Translations under genes and position numbers: made by a program
The notes under the pieces: model-generated
The model's input: the letters and a program-made list of their open reading frames with translations, nothing else
Databases searched by the model: none
Told to the model about the DNA's origin: nothing
Part shown: in pieces, positions 20,580 to 31,719 of the stretch
Numbering within the stretch: the first letter of the stretch is position 1
Layout: each line of letters opens with the position of its first letter
NCBI GenBank assembly: GCA_947471745.1
Contig: CANJKZ010000955.1
Location: 2,973,501 to 3,037,500, forward strand
Source: Closterium sp. Naga37s-1
Taxonomy: Eukaryota; Streptophyta; Zygnematophyceae; Desmidiales; Closteriaceae
Direction: 5' to 3'
DNA: 64,000 nt

Positions 20580-23500
20580 TCAGTTCAGAGCCATCCCAGC
20601 CAGCTTGCAACACTTCCAATGCTGCTGCTCCACCAGCCTCTTGGTCATCATGTCAGCCGGCTGCCCCGTGGTCTTCACGTAGCGCAACTCAACTTCACCC
20701 GCGGTTACCATGCTCCTCGTCCAATGCCACTTCACCCTCATGTGCTTCGTGAGTCCATGCAACACAGGGTTCTTAGCAAGAGCAATGGCACCCTGGCTGT
20801 CACAGTACAGTGGGGTAGGTCCTTGCTGCTCCTCCCCCAATTCAGCCAACAAACGCCGCTGCCACACAATCTCCCGTACGGCACGGAAGAGTGCCATGTA
20901 CTCGGACTCCACCGAGCTCAAAGCTTGGTCAACCTGCTTCTTGCTCTCCCAAGCAGTTGGGCCTCCACCAACACAGCATATGAAGCCTCCCACACTTGTC
21001 ATGTCCTCTGGTTCTGATGCATATGAAGCATCCGAGTAGGCGGTGAGGAACAAACGCCCGGGTTCAACACCATCCGCGCCCTTTTGGCGCCTTTGTGCCG
21101 CCGCCGAGTATTGCAGCCCAACGGTCGGTGTTTGTCCAAGATACTTGGCCACCCTCATTCCAGCTGCTACCTGCTCCTCATTAGGGCATTGCACAACCCT
21201 AGCCAGCTGCCCGGTAGCAAACGCGACGTCCGGTCGGGTGTTTACCGCCGCATACATGAGGCTGCCCACCAACGAGTGAAATCGGCGCCTCTCCTCTTCA
21301 CCAACGCTCTCCTCCTCTGGTCCCTTCACACACTTGAACCCAGAGGGAAAGGGTGTAGCCACATGGCCTTCACTCTGCCCAAAGTTGGCAGCCAATGCCT
21401 CCAGGTACTTTCGTTGATGCACCCGCATGCACCGCTTCTCCACATCTCGTTCGATGTGGAGCCCAAGGTAGAAGCTCACGTCACCAAGGGCCTTGCACTT
21501 GAACTTGTCTTGAAGCTTCAGCATCACCTCCTTCACAAGGTCAGAAGAGGGTGAGAAAATGAGGATGTCATCCACATAAACCACCATGAAACTCCTCTGC
21601 TCCCCCTCGCCAAGCATGAACAAGGAGTGATCGGCCGTTGAGGGAGTGAAGCCGATCCCCTCCAACACTTCGCGCAGCTTCATGTACCATTGCCTAGGGG
21701 CCTGCTTCAGCCCATAGAGGGCCTTCTTCAGCTTCCACACTCTGCCACTACCATCATCAAACCCCTCTGGCTGCGCCATAAAAATCTCCTCCTCAAGGAT
21801 GCCGTTAAGGAATGCCGTTACGATGTCCATTTGCTTTACTACCCATCCTTTGATGGCGGCTCCCGCGAATAGGGTTCGCAGCGTCGTCGGCTTCACCACA
21901 GGGGCAAACAGCTCCTTGAAGTCCACCTTCTCCTTCTGCTGGTACCCCTTGGCTACAAGCCTAGACTTGTAGCGCTCGATCTTGCCGTCGGCATCCGACT
22001 TGATTTTGAAGAGCCACTTGGACGTTATCGCCGTACGCCCGTCTGGTAGCTCCACCAATTCAAACGTGTCATTCTCCTCGATGCTCTTCAGCTCACTCTC
22101 CATGGCCTTCTTCCACTCCTCAGCATCACTACTCTCCAAGGCTCCTTGAGAGTTGCTGGTTCTCCCGGCATCTCCACCGGAGAGAAGAACGCGAAGGCAC
22201 ACTCCTCGTAGTCACTCTCCTCGTCGTCTCCGACCATCATTGCCGCTCCGGCCAGGGCTGTCTTGCCCTGCTTTCCCGGCGCATCATAGGTCAGCCTATT
22301 AGGGGGTTGAACTCTCCTCTTCCCCCTTCCTTCCTCCTCAGCTGCAGGGACTTGAAGGTCTTGGCGTTGCTGCGGTGTGGCTCGAATCCATGGAGCACTC
22401 GTAGTACGGGAAGGAAGTGACGGTGCACGCTCGCTCACTTGCTGCACCTCCTCCTCTTCTTCCTCTGCATCATTGGCCTCCTCTCCCCCATTCACAAGGG
22501 AGGATTGCCTTGTGGTTGTGCTGCCGCTGCTCAGTTCCAAAGGCAGCTCCTCATGCTCCAAACCGGAACTCTTCACCTCCCCAAACCGCACGCCTATCTT
22601 CGCCTCATTCTCCGCCCTCCAATCCTTGTACATGAAGTTCTCCATGAACTTGCAGTCCCTGCTCACCAAGAACTTCTTGGTGAATGGGTCCCAAAGAAGC
22701 CATCCCTTGCTGTTTTGAGCCATGCCCAAGTGCACGGCCCACACCGCCTTGGCACCAAGCTTGTTGTGCCGAAGATGCTTAGGCACGAGCGCCATGCACA
22801 TGCACCCGAACACCCGAAGCATATCCACCTTTGGCTTCCTTCCTAGCCACTCCACATAGGGCACCCATTTGTCTGCTCCCACATGACTCAAGGCTCTGTT
22901 CTTGGCCACACACGCGCTCCGCACCGCATCAGGCCAGAAATGGTCGGGTAGCCCGGCTTCAATGAGCAACCCGCGTGCCGCCTCCGTGATTGTGCGGTTC
23001 GCTCGCTCGGCGATGCCGTTCATTGCAGGGGAGTATGGCATGGTGAGGGAGTGCCGAATACCATTCTTCTTCAGCCACAACCCAAACTCCTTGCTCAGGA
23101 ACTCTCCCCCTCGATCGGTGCGGATTGACTTGACTAGACGGTCTTGTTGCCGCTCCACCATCCGGAACCAATCCGTCTTCAACGTTTCAGCCACGTCGCT
23201 CTTCTTGGCCAGCACGTACACCCAAGTCATGCGGGTGTAGACGTCGACAATGGTGAGAAAATACTCAGCTCCAGCAGCTCCAAGCTTCAGGGGGCCCACC
23301 ACGTCCATCACCACCTCATCAAGCGGTGCCTTTGCCGTTGCCTCCGAACTAGGGAACGGAAACCGGGTGAACTTGGCTTGAATGCACGTCGGGCAGCCAA
23401 GCACCTCATCGGGCTCCCCCTTCACACGTATGCCAGCAACCATCTCATTCTTCACTAGCTGCTGCAAGATGGGCAGGGCCACATGCCCCATGCGCCGATG

Positions 23501-25348
23501 CAAGGTGAGCCAATCACACTCCCCCGTAGCCGAAGTTGGATTGGAGAATGCCGCGCTCGCAATAGCGCCCCACATACTCTCTCCGTAGTCCTCCTCCGCT
23601 GCTGCCTCTGGGTTCTCCTCACCCTTTTGCTGCTCCTTGGTTGCTGCACCACTCTCCTTAGGTTCACTGAACTTGCTGGTCCCTCCAGGTTTGCTCTTCT
23701 TGAGCTCATTCTCCTTAGCGCGACCGTTCGCACCATCGTCGCTACCGACCGCTCCATCCTTGGTGCTGATGCTTGCTGCCACTTGCCTCTCCTTAGGCAT
23801 AGGGACCACTGGGATCTGCCACATCTCGTTGTAGACATCCCTGTCCTCATGAAGGTCCCAAAGAATTCGATCGCCAAGCCTTGCGGTGTAGGTCTTGGCT
23901 CCCTTCGAGTTCGTGTCCATGCCGGCCTTTGCCAACCGCCGCACGGAAATCAGGTTTGCAGCAAGGCTGGGCACCCAAAGCACGTTCTTGAGGCCCACCA
24001 TCTTCCCATCAGCACCCTTGAACATGGCCTTGCCCATGCCTTTCACCTCTGCTCGCTGCCCCAAAGCCGATGTGACATGCTTCACCGGTGACGGCTCGAG
24101 TTCGGTGAGCAAGTCCGGGCGAGGTGTCATGCTATAGGTAGCGCCACTATCAATCACCCAATAGTCCAGGGGGTGTAGGGTCACCTTCCCCACAGCTGCT
24201 GGCTCCTCAAAGCCTTCATCCTTCTCTGGACCAGCCGGTACTTGCGTCGACACGAAGTAGAATAGACCCGGGTATCGATCGTCGCTCGGGTCCTTGTCGT
24301 TGTCTCCGCTCTTCATGTTTGCAGCTCCGCCACCGCGACCGCCACGGCCTCCACGGCCTCGTCCTCTCCCTCCTCCTGCTCCTCTACCCTCTTGGCCTTG
24401 AGCAGGGGTCCAACCATCAGGGAGTTTGTAGCAGTCGCGCCACATGTGTCCGCTCTTGTGGCAATAGTGACACTCGCCGTCGAATCGGCCGCGACCGCGT
24501 CCGTAGCTCTTGTCGTCGCTGCCGTAACCGCCACTCCTGCGGCCTCCGCCGAAGTTGCTGCCACCAAACCTTCCTCCCCCTCGTCCTCTGCCTCTTCCTC
24601 GACCATATCCACGGCCGATGCTCGCTGCCCCAGCGCCATCCGCACTCGCCAGCTCACGGCGGCGGAAATCCTCTTGAAGGATAGCTCGCTTCACGTCTTC
24701 AAGCGAGAGGCGGGGCAAGTCGCGATTAAGGTTGATGATGAGCGAGGACCATGACTCAGGGAGTAAGGCCAGCAACTTGGTCTTCTTTTGGAGCTCACTG
24801 TAGTTCAAATCAGCTCCCTCAAGCCGCGTCAACAAGTCGAAGAATTTCTGCACCCCTTCTTCAACCGCTTCGTTTTCTTCAATTCGTAGTGCCGCCATTT
24901 GCCGTTCCAACACCACCGCTACCGCCGCTGTTGCAGGAGCATGTACACCCTTGAGAGCAGCCCATGCCTTTGGTCCTTTCTCTGGTTCACGCTGGAATGG
25001 CTTGATGTGACGGATCTGACTGCTCCCCAACGCTTGCCCAAGTAAGAGATAGCCTTGTGCGCTCTTCCGCACCCACGGGCTCTTCTCCGGGTCGTTCTCG
25101 GGGCGCTTCTCCGTTCCTTCCATCACCTCCAGCAGGTCATAGTGGTCAAAGATGTTCTCCATCTTGAAGGACCATTCAGCAAAGTTGTCATCGTTGAACT
25201 TGTCAAGCCCAAACACCCTAGGCTCATCCCTAGGTGGGCCAAGACTTGGTTGCATGGGCGCCATGGCTGAATCACGGGGTTGGCCTTGAGCTTGAGCTTC
25301 TCCACTGCCACCAGCACCTCTGCCACCCCTTTCCTCAGGTCCACACAT
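20580..25348 (-). CDS. Copia family A gag-pol polyprotein coding region
   Basis: The first ATG after the primer site is at 25348; a second in-frame candidate at 25264 opens the conserved gag part. Domains in order on the minus strand: gag (FGLDKFNDDNFAEWSFKMEN, about 24700-25200), Arg/Gly-rich stretch, zinc knuckle CHYCHKSGHMWRDC (24432-24476), protease (VIDSGATYSM, about 24130-24165), integrase zinc region (HRRMGHVALP ... CPTC, about 23385-23510), integrase core (VMDVVGPLKL, RTDRGGEFLS, NGIAERANRT, about 22960-23320), RT with YVDDILIF (about 21560-21590), and RNase H (about 20650-21050). The order protease-integrase-RT-RNase H defines Ty1/Copia. Nearly whole, about one break. Confidence 0.9.
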
Positions 25349-25367
25349 TGTCGAAACTGCTCCAAGG

Positions 25368-25380
25368 GCCTCTGATACCA
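25368..25380 (-). other. Primer-binding site of family A
   Basis: TGGTATCAGAGGC two bases after the LTR end, a near match to the initiator-Met tRNA complement common in plant Copia elements. An apparent GTG start overlapping it is not a real start. Confidence 0.85.
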
Positions 25381-25382
25381 CT

Positions 25383-26201
25383 TGTTATAGTCACAATAGG
25401 CTTGAATGTGCCTAAAACGAAAGATAGAGAGCACAGACGGATTTCTGCACAGCGGCTTCAAACGTTGATAGCGTTCTGCTCACAGCTGCAAATGACTTGA
25501 TTCAAATTGGATCTGGAGCGTCTTCACGTCGTCTACAATTAGCAATTTAGATTGCACGATTTGATAAAGAATTGACGACACAGCGTCGGTTTGAACGAAC
25601 GGTACTATGGCAGCCACTATAGTCTTAGAACACAAGATAGGAAGAGTTACGAGTTGGGAATGACTCCCAGCTCCTAAAAACCCCAAGAGCCGAGGTACAG
25701 TGATGTGGAACAGTGCCACACTGTCCCCAACCACGAAGGGTCTCGAAACTACCCTTCACTAGGGCCTACACCAAGTGAAATGTTACACTACACAAAGTAA
25801 TGTAACTATCTTCAATATCTTGAGGTGTACCCTTTTGGCAAGCTTCGAAATCACTTGAGGCTTGACACCAAGGCTCGGGCTCTTCATCACAAACTCATCC
25901 TTGAGTTCTTGATGGGTCTGCTGCACACACCTGCGACACGCCGAACGTTCGACACAGGACAAAATAGAAACCGCGCACGACAAAATAAAAACCGCGCGCG
26001 AGACACAAACGACCGCGTAACACGCGTCTAGCGATAACTCGCTATTGACTCGACACACACACTCGACATCATGACTCAACATTCACACACAATTATAAGC
26101 ATGAAATATATATTATCCCATGCCCTCATACCATTCCATACACACACACATTCACGCACACGGACAACAAGCCGAGTGCAAACCGTAGGGTTGCACCAAC
26201 A
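25383..26201 (-). repeat. 5' LTR of the young family A element (819 bp)
   Basis: Same ends as its partner; should carry the promoter of the element. A TATA-like AT run lies at about 26100-26118. Confidence 0.93.
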
Positions 26202-26206
26202 GAGCT
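26202..26206 (+). repeat. Target-site duplication GAGCT, right copy
   Basis: Matches 19705-19709; family B sequence continues directly after it. Confidence 0.9.
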
Positions 26207-29200
26207 GACCTCCAGGACGCGTGGGTTGACTAGTTCACCCCTGGAGGTCAGCGTGTGACCCACTGCACTTGCTCTCGGACGGGCCGCCACCTGGCCACGT
26301 TCACCCGTCGGCCAGGGTCGAGTCTGTACACACTGACTACTGCGCCTCCTCCGGTCCCTGCGTCTGGTCAGGTAGCTGCGTCCAGTCAGATGTTTGCTGC
26401 TGCGTCCAGGTCTAGTCCTGCGTCTGCCCCCTGCTCGTGTCGTCCTCTGGCGCACGAGACTCTCCTCTGGCACCACCGCCTTGGTCACCCCTCCCTGCCT
26501 CGTCTTCGAGGTATGGCCTCCCGTGCTCTTGTCTCTGGACTCCCCAGGTCCCTCCCTCCCCTTCCTCCGGGGCCTGCCCCCACCTGTGTTCCTTGTGTCG
26601 AGGGCCGGCAGCGCGCCGCTCCTCACTCCTCCTCGTTTCCTCTGACTGAGGCCCCTCTGCAGACTCTTCACATGGACGTGTCGGGCCCAGCCCGCGTTCG
26701 TGGACAGGGTCACGAGCGTTACTTCCTGCTGGTCGTTGACGACTACTCGCGTTACACCACAGACTTCCCCTTGCGCAGCAAGGGTGAGGTCACTGAGGTG
26801 TTGATCGACTGGATCCGCGGTGCTCGTCGCCAGCTTAGTGAGAGTTTCGGCTCCGACCTTCCTGTTTTGCGTCTGCACTCAGACAGAGGCGGGGAGTTTT
26901 CCTCCGACCTTCTGAGAGCCTTCTGTCGTTTGGAGGGCATCCGCCAGACATTCACGCTTCCGGCCTCCCCGCAGCAAAATGGGATTGCTGAGCGCCGCAT
27001 TGGCATGGTCATGGATGTCGCTCGTACGTCCATGGTCCATGCGGCTGCTCCCCACTTTCTGTGGCCGTTCGCGGTTCAGTACGCTGCGCATCAGATCAAC
27101 CTTCAGCCTCGTGTCTCCTTGCCGGAGACCACACCTACTCTGCGGTGGACAGGGAAGGTTGGCGATGCGTCCGCGTTCCGTGTCTGGGGATCTCGAGCTT
27201 TTGTCGGCGATACTACAGCGGACAAGCTGTCCTCCCGTGCCGTTCCCTGTGTCTTCCTTGGCTTCCCTCCTGACGCACCCGGGTGGCAGTTCTACCACCC
27301 CAGCTCGCGTCGTGTTCTGTCCTCTCAGGACGTCACGTTTGATGAGTCGGTGTCGTACTACCGTCTCTTTCCCTACCGCACTGCCTCTCCCCCTCCCCCG
27401 CCGCTCTTCCTTGCCCCAGGTACTCCTCCGGTAGACCCCCTCCCCCCCCAGGGCCCTGCCCCCTCAGGTGTGTCCCAGGTAGACCCTGCCAAGCCGGTCG
27501 AGGTAGCTGTCGACTCAGGTGCTGCTAGGGGTGCTGACCCTGCGGGTGCGGGGACTGGGGGTGCTGAGACTGGGGGTGCTGAGTCTGGGGGTGCTGAGAC
27601 TGGGCGTGCTGAGCCTGGGGGTGTGGCGCCTGAGGGTACTGTGTCTGGAGGTGCTGAGCCTACGCGTGTTGAGTCTGGAGGTGCTCTGGGTGTCCCGTCG
27701 CGACGGGAGCCCCTCTCTCCACAGCGGCTTCGTGAGTGGTACTCTCGGCGCTGTCGGGTTGCTGCTGGAGGTGCTGCTGGTGCGGGTGCTGCTGGAGGTG
27801 CTGGCGCTGCTGGAGGTGGTGCTGGTGCTGGAGCTGCCGGAGGTGCTGCTGGTGCTGGAGCTGCTGGAGGTGCTGCTGGTGCTGGAGGTGCTACTGGAGC
27901 TACTGGACGTGCTGGCACTGCTGGAGGTGGTGCTGGTGCTGGAGCTGCTGGAGCTGCTGGAGGTGCTGGTGCTGCTGGAGGAGGTGCTGGTGCTGGAGCT
28001 ACAGGAGGTGCTGCTGGTGCTGGAGCTGCTGGAGGTGCTGCTAGGACTGGAGACCCTGAGGCTGAGGGTACCGGTTCTGTCTCTGCTGTTTCTCGAGGCG
28101 CTGCGCGGCCGCAGCCATACTACGTTCCGCTTCTTCAGCAGGTTCTTGGCCCCCCACCTTCTCCTGGTCCTCCTCCTCCTTCCCTGAGTCCACCGCCTGT
28201 CCCGTCTCAGTCGCAGTTACAGCCGGCCTCTCCGCTGCCTGGTCCTTCTCCTTACTCTGGTCCGACTAGAGGTCTTACGGAGCGTCGTGAGCCTGAGTCG
28301 CGTCCTGTGTCGCCTGCGTCTCGTTCTACGTCGCCTGTCCGTTCTGTTCGCGCTGGTCGTGTTTCGCGTCCGCGTCTTCCTCCTGTCCCTGGCACTCACT
28401 CTATGACTCTGCGTCCTTCCACTGCTCCAAAGCGTGTCCCTCTGCCCTCTCCTCCTGCGTCCTCTCTTCCTGACGGTCCGGACCCGGAGTCTGACTCCCT
28501 TCGTGCTGCTAGTCCTACTGTCACGCGCTTTCTGGCCACTGCTGTCACTGACCCCCTGTTTGAGTTCTCTGCTGCGTCTGCTCTTGTTGCTGAGCTTGTT
28601 GACTTTGCTGCAGCCTGTCGCCTAGACTACGCCGCTAGTCTTGTTGCTGAGTCTGCGTCTGTGTCTGTCTGTCCTCCGTCCGTCGGGGGTGAGTGTGCTC
28701 TTGGCACGGACGTCCTTGAGTGCTTTGCTGCTGCTTCACCTCATCTGGTGTCCATGCTGCTTGCCCCTGAGGGAGACCCGGATGTACTAGACATCCCGAC
28801 CCCGCGCTCTTACGCAGAGGCGATAGAGGGTCCCTACTCCTCCCAGTGGCAGGCAGCCATGGACGCAGAGATGGCTTCCTGGAAGTCCACAGGCACCTAC
28901 GTAGACGAGGTTCCCCCACCTGGGGCGAACATCGTCAGTGGCATGTGGATCTTCAGGGTGAAGCGGCCGCCGGGTTCTCCGCCTGCCTTCAAGGCGCGTT
29001 ACGTTGCACGTGGCTTCAGTCAGCGACAGGGAGTTGACTTCTTTCAGACCTTCTCCCCTACCCCGAAGATGACCACTCTTCGGGAACTGCTGCACGTTGC
29101 TGCTCAGCGTGACTACGAGCTCCACTCGCTTGACTTCAGCACAGCCTTCCTACAGGGCAGCCTGCACGAGGAGATCTGGCTGCGCCGCCCACCTGGCTTC

Positions 29201-30363
29201 ACTGGGTCGTTTCCTGCTGGTACCCAGTGGAGCCTCCGGCGGCCAGTCTACGGTCTCCGCCAGGCGCCCCGTGAGTGGCACGACACGCTCAGGACGACTC
29301 TTGCTGCTCTTGGTTTTGCTCCTTCCACTGCTGACCCTTCTCTGTTTCTACGCACTTACGCTACTCTGCCGCCGTTCTACGTTCTTGTGTACGTAGACGA
29401 CCTTGTCTTTGCTACTGCTGACACGGAGGCACTCGCCCACGTGAAGTCCGAGCTGCAGAAGAGACACACGTGCACAGACCTGGGTGAGCTCACAAGCTAT
29501 CTTGGCTTGCGGATCACCCGGGACAGAGCACAGCGCACCATTACCTTGACTCAGTCACACATGGTGCAGCAGGTCCTTCAGCGCTTCGGCTTCACCTACT
29601 CCTCGCCACAGTCCACTCCTCTGCCTACCGGTCACTCGCTCTCAGCTCCACCTTCGGACGAGTCCGTAGAGCCGAGTGGCCCGTATCCAGAGCTTGTGGG
29701 CTGCCTCATGTACCTGATGACTTGCACACGACCTGACCTCGCATACCCTCTCAGCCTTCTGGCTCGCTACGTGGCTCCCGGCAGGCACCGAAAGGTGCAC
29801 TGGGATGCTGCGAAGAGGGTGTTGCGATACTTGTGCAGTACATCGGGCATGGGGCTCGTGCTTGGAGGACGGGCTCGAGTTGTCCTCACTGGTCACGCTG
29901 ACGCCTCCTGGGTTGACGACTTGGCTACGCAGCGGTCGTCACAGGGTTACACCTTCAGCCTTCTGTCTCCTGGCGGTCTGCCCGCTCTTCTTCTGTTCTC
30001 AGCTCCAGTTGTGAGGCTGAGATCTACGCTGGGGCCATGGCTGCACAGGAGCTTCGCTGGCTCACCTACCTGCTGACCGACTTGGGAGAGGCGCCTCGTT
30101 CTCCTCCAGTTCTGTACGTCGACAACAAGGCCATGCTGGCCTTGTGTCAGGAGCACAGACTGGAGCACAGAACGAAGCACATTGCTCTGCGCTACTTCCT
30201 TGCTCGAGAGTTGCAGCAGCGTGGCCAGCTTCGTCTTGCTTACGTGGCCTCTCAGGCCAACACTGCTGATGTCTTCACCAAGGCACTTCAGCCTTGTGAT
30301 CATCAGCGTTTCTGTACTGTGTTAGGCCTTGTACCTACTGTGCCTCACTTGTTGACTTCTTGA
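26207..30363 (+). pseudogene. Family B integrase-RT-RNase H (copy B2, right of insertion)
   Basis: Continues family B sequence: integrase zinc region (LWHHRLGHPSLPRLRG, about 26467-26517) and core (DDYSRYTTDF, HSDRGGEFSS, PQQNGIAERR, about 26735-26990). A Pro-rich tail and two repetitive linkers follow (Gly-Ala-Glu units about 27520-27690, Gly-Ala runs about 27760-28050). RT carries WIFRVKRPPGSPP (about 28945) and YVDDLVFATAD (about 29390-29425). RNase H carries LTGHADASWVDD and DNKAMLALCQEH (about 29880-30150). About one or two breaks here. The natural end is the stop after HLLTS at 30361. Confidence 0.88.
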
Positions 30364-30499
30364 CTCTGTTTGTACTGTACTCTATATACTTATACCTGCA
30401 TGCTTACACTTGCTAGGTTGTGTTCACTGTATTGTTTGCTTTCCTTTATATAACTCTGCATGTGAACTGGCCTTCTGGCCCTTTGCTTGTGCTCAGACT

Positions 30500-30618
30500 T
30501 GTCAGATATATATGCCTTAGCCTATGTAGGCTGTAGTGGGGTAGACACTAAGCGGTACAACTTTCATATTTGTATCTCACACTTTCCTAGTTCATTCATT
30601 CCTGTTGTTTCTTTCACA
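30500..30618 (+). repeat. 5' LTR of copy B3 (119 bp)
   Basis: TGTCAGATATATATGCC ... GTTTCTTTCACA with core box GTAGGCTGTAGTGGGGTAG. It abuts the interrupted 3' untranslated region of B2. Confidence 0.9.
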
Positions 30619-30709
30619 TGGTATAGAGCGGGTTCCCACATGGGACCGTTCCTTCCTAATGGCCCACCATAATTTTTTTTTTAGCTGCCCAACGCCCTGC
30701 CCTAAATTT

Positions 30710-31590
30710 TTTTTTTCGCGGACCCTACGTGGCCCCTTTGTCGCCTCGCGCGCCCCTACGCGGCCCCTACACGGCCCCTAGCGCGCCCCTACCCGGCCCC
30801 TACGTGGCCCTTACGCGGCCCCTAGCACGCCCCCTACCCGGCCCCTGACGCGGCCCCTACGCGGCCCCTGACGCGGCCCCTACGCGACCCCTGACGCGGC
30901 CCCTACGCGGCCCCTGACGCGGCTCCTATGCGCCCCCTACGCGGCCCCTGACGCGGCCCTTACGCGGCCCCTGACGCGGCCCCTACGCGGCCCCTACGCC
31001 ACCCCTGCCGCGGCCCGACCCAGCCCCGTCCCTGACGCGACCCCTACGCTGCCCCTGACGCGGCCCTTATGCGGCCCCTGACGCGGCCCCTACGCGGCCC
31101 CTACGCGGCCCCTGACACGGCCCCTGACGCGGCCCCTATGCAGCCCCTACGCGGCCCCTGACACGGCCCCTACGCGGCCCTTATGCGGCCCCTGACGCGG
31201 CCCCTACGCTGCCCCTGACGCGGCCCCTACTCTGCCCCTGACGCGGCCCCTACGCCGCCCCTACGCGGCCCGGCCCGGCCCCGTCCCTGACGCGGCCCCT
31301 ACGCGGCCCCTCCGCCGCCCCTACTCGGCCCCTACGCCGCCCCTAAAGGGCCCCGTCCCGGTCCTGCCCCGGCCCCGACCCCGTCCCGGACCTGCCCCGG
31401 CCCCGACCCTGTCCCGGCCCCGTTGCTGCCCTGTCTCGGACCCTTCCTGGCCCCGACCCTGTCCCGGACCTGCCCCGGCCCTGACCCTGTCCCGGCCCCG
31501 TTTCTGCCCCGTCTTGGACCCTGCTCGGCCCCGACCCTGTCCCGGCCCTGTCACGGCCCCGACCCAGTCCCGGACCTATCGTTCCGCCCC
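30710..31590 (+). repeat. Leader minisatellite of copy B3
   Basis: Units GCGGCCCCTACGCGGCCCCT and GCGGCCCCTGACGCGGCCCC of about 13-24 bp, then CCCGGCCCCGACCCTGTC units, closing with CCTGGTAAGAG at 31589-31599. Confidence 0.87.
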
Positions 31591-31719
31591 TGGTAAGAGC
31601 CTAGCTGGGCCGAGCCGCGCGGCCGAGCCGCACTGCCTTGCTAATTGCCCTGCCGAGTCGCACTGTCCTGCCTCGCCCAGTTGCATCGCTGCTGCTGCTA
31701 GTCTGCTGCTGCTCCTAGC

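Larger units (their letters stand above)
19710..26201 (-). mobile_element. Copia family A, near-complete young element
   Basis: Minus strand. 5' LTR 25383-26201 (819 bp), primer site TGGTATCAGAGGC (25368-25380), polyprotein to 20580, polypurine tract next to the 3' LTR, 3' LTR 19710-20538 (829 bp). The LTRs differ by about five substitutions and one 10-bp tandem length change, so roughly 0.6 percent divergence: a recent insertion. Perfect target duplication GAGCT on both sides, inside family B copy B2. It looks whole apart from about one break in the coding region. Confidence 0.95.
16485..30499 (+). mobile_element. Short-LTR Copia, family B, copy B2 (split by family A insertion)
   Basis: 5' LTR 16485-16618, primer site TGGTATAGAGC at 16619, GGGCCCACCA leader with minisatellites, gag start 18036, interruption by the family A element (19710-26201) with GAGCT on both sides, then integrase to RNase H (to 30363) and part of the 3' untranslated region. 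Apart from the insertion there are about two or three breaks. The expected 3' end is replaced at 30500 by the LTR of copy B3, which belongs to a different LTR subtype, so the right border is a composite. Confidence 0.88.

Noticed and set aside
25368-25381. GTG start codon for the family A polyprotein
   Set aside because: It overlaps the primer-binding site TGGTATCAGAGGC; the first ATG at 25348 is the better start.
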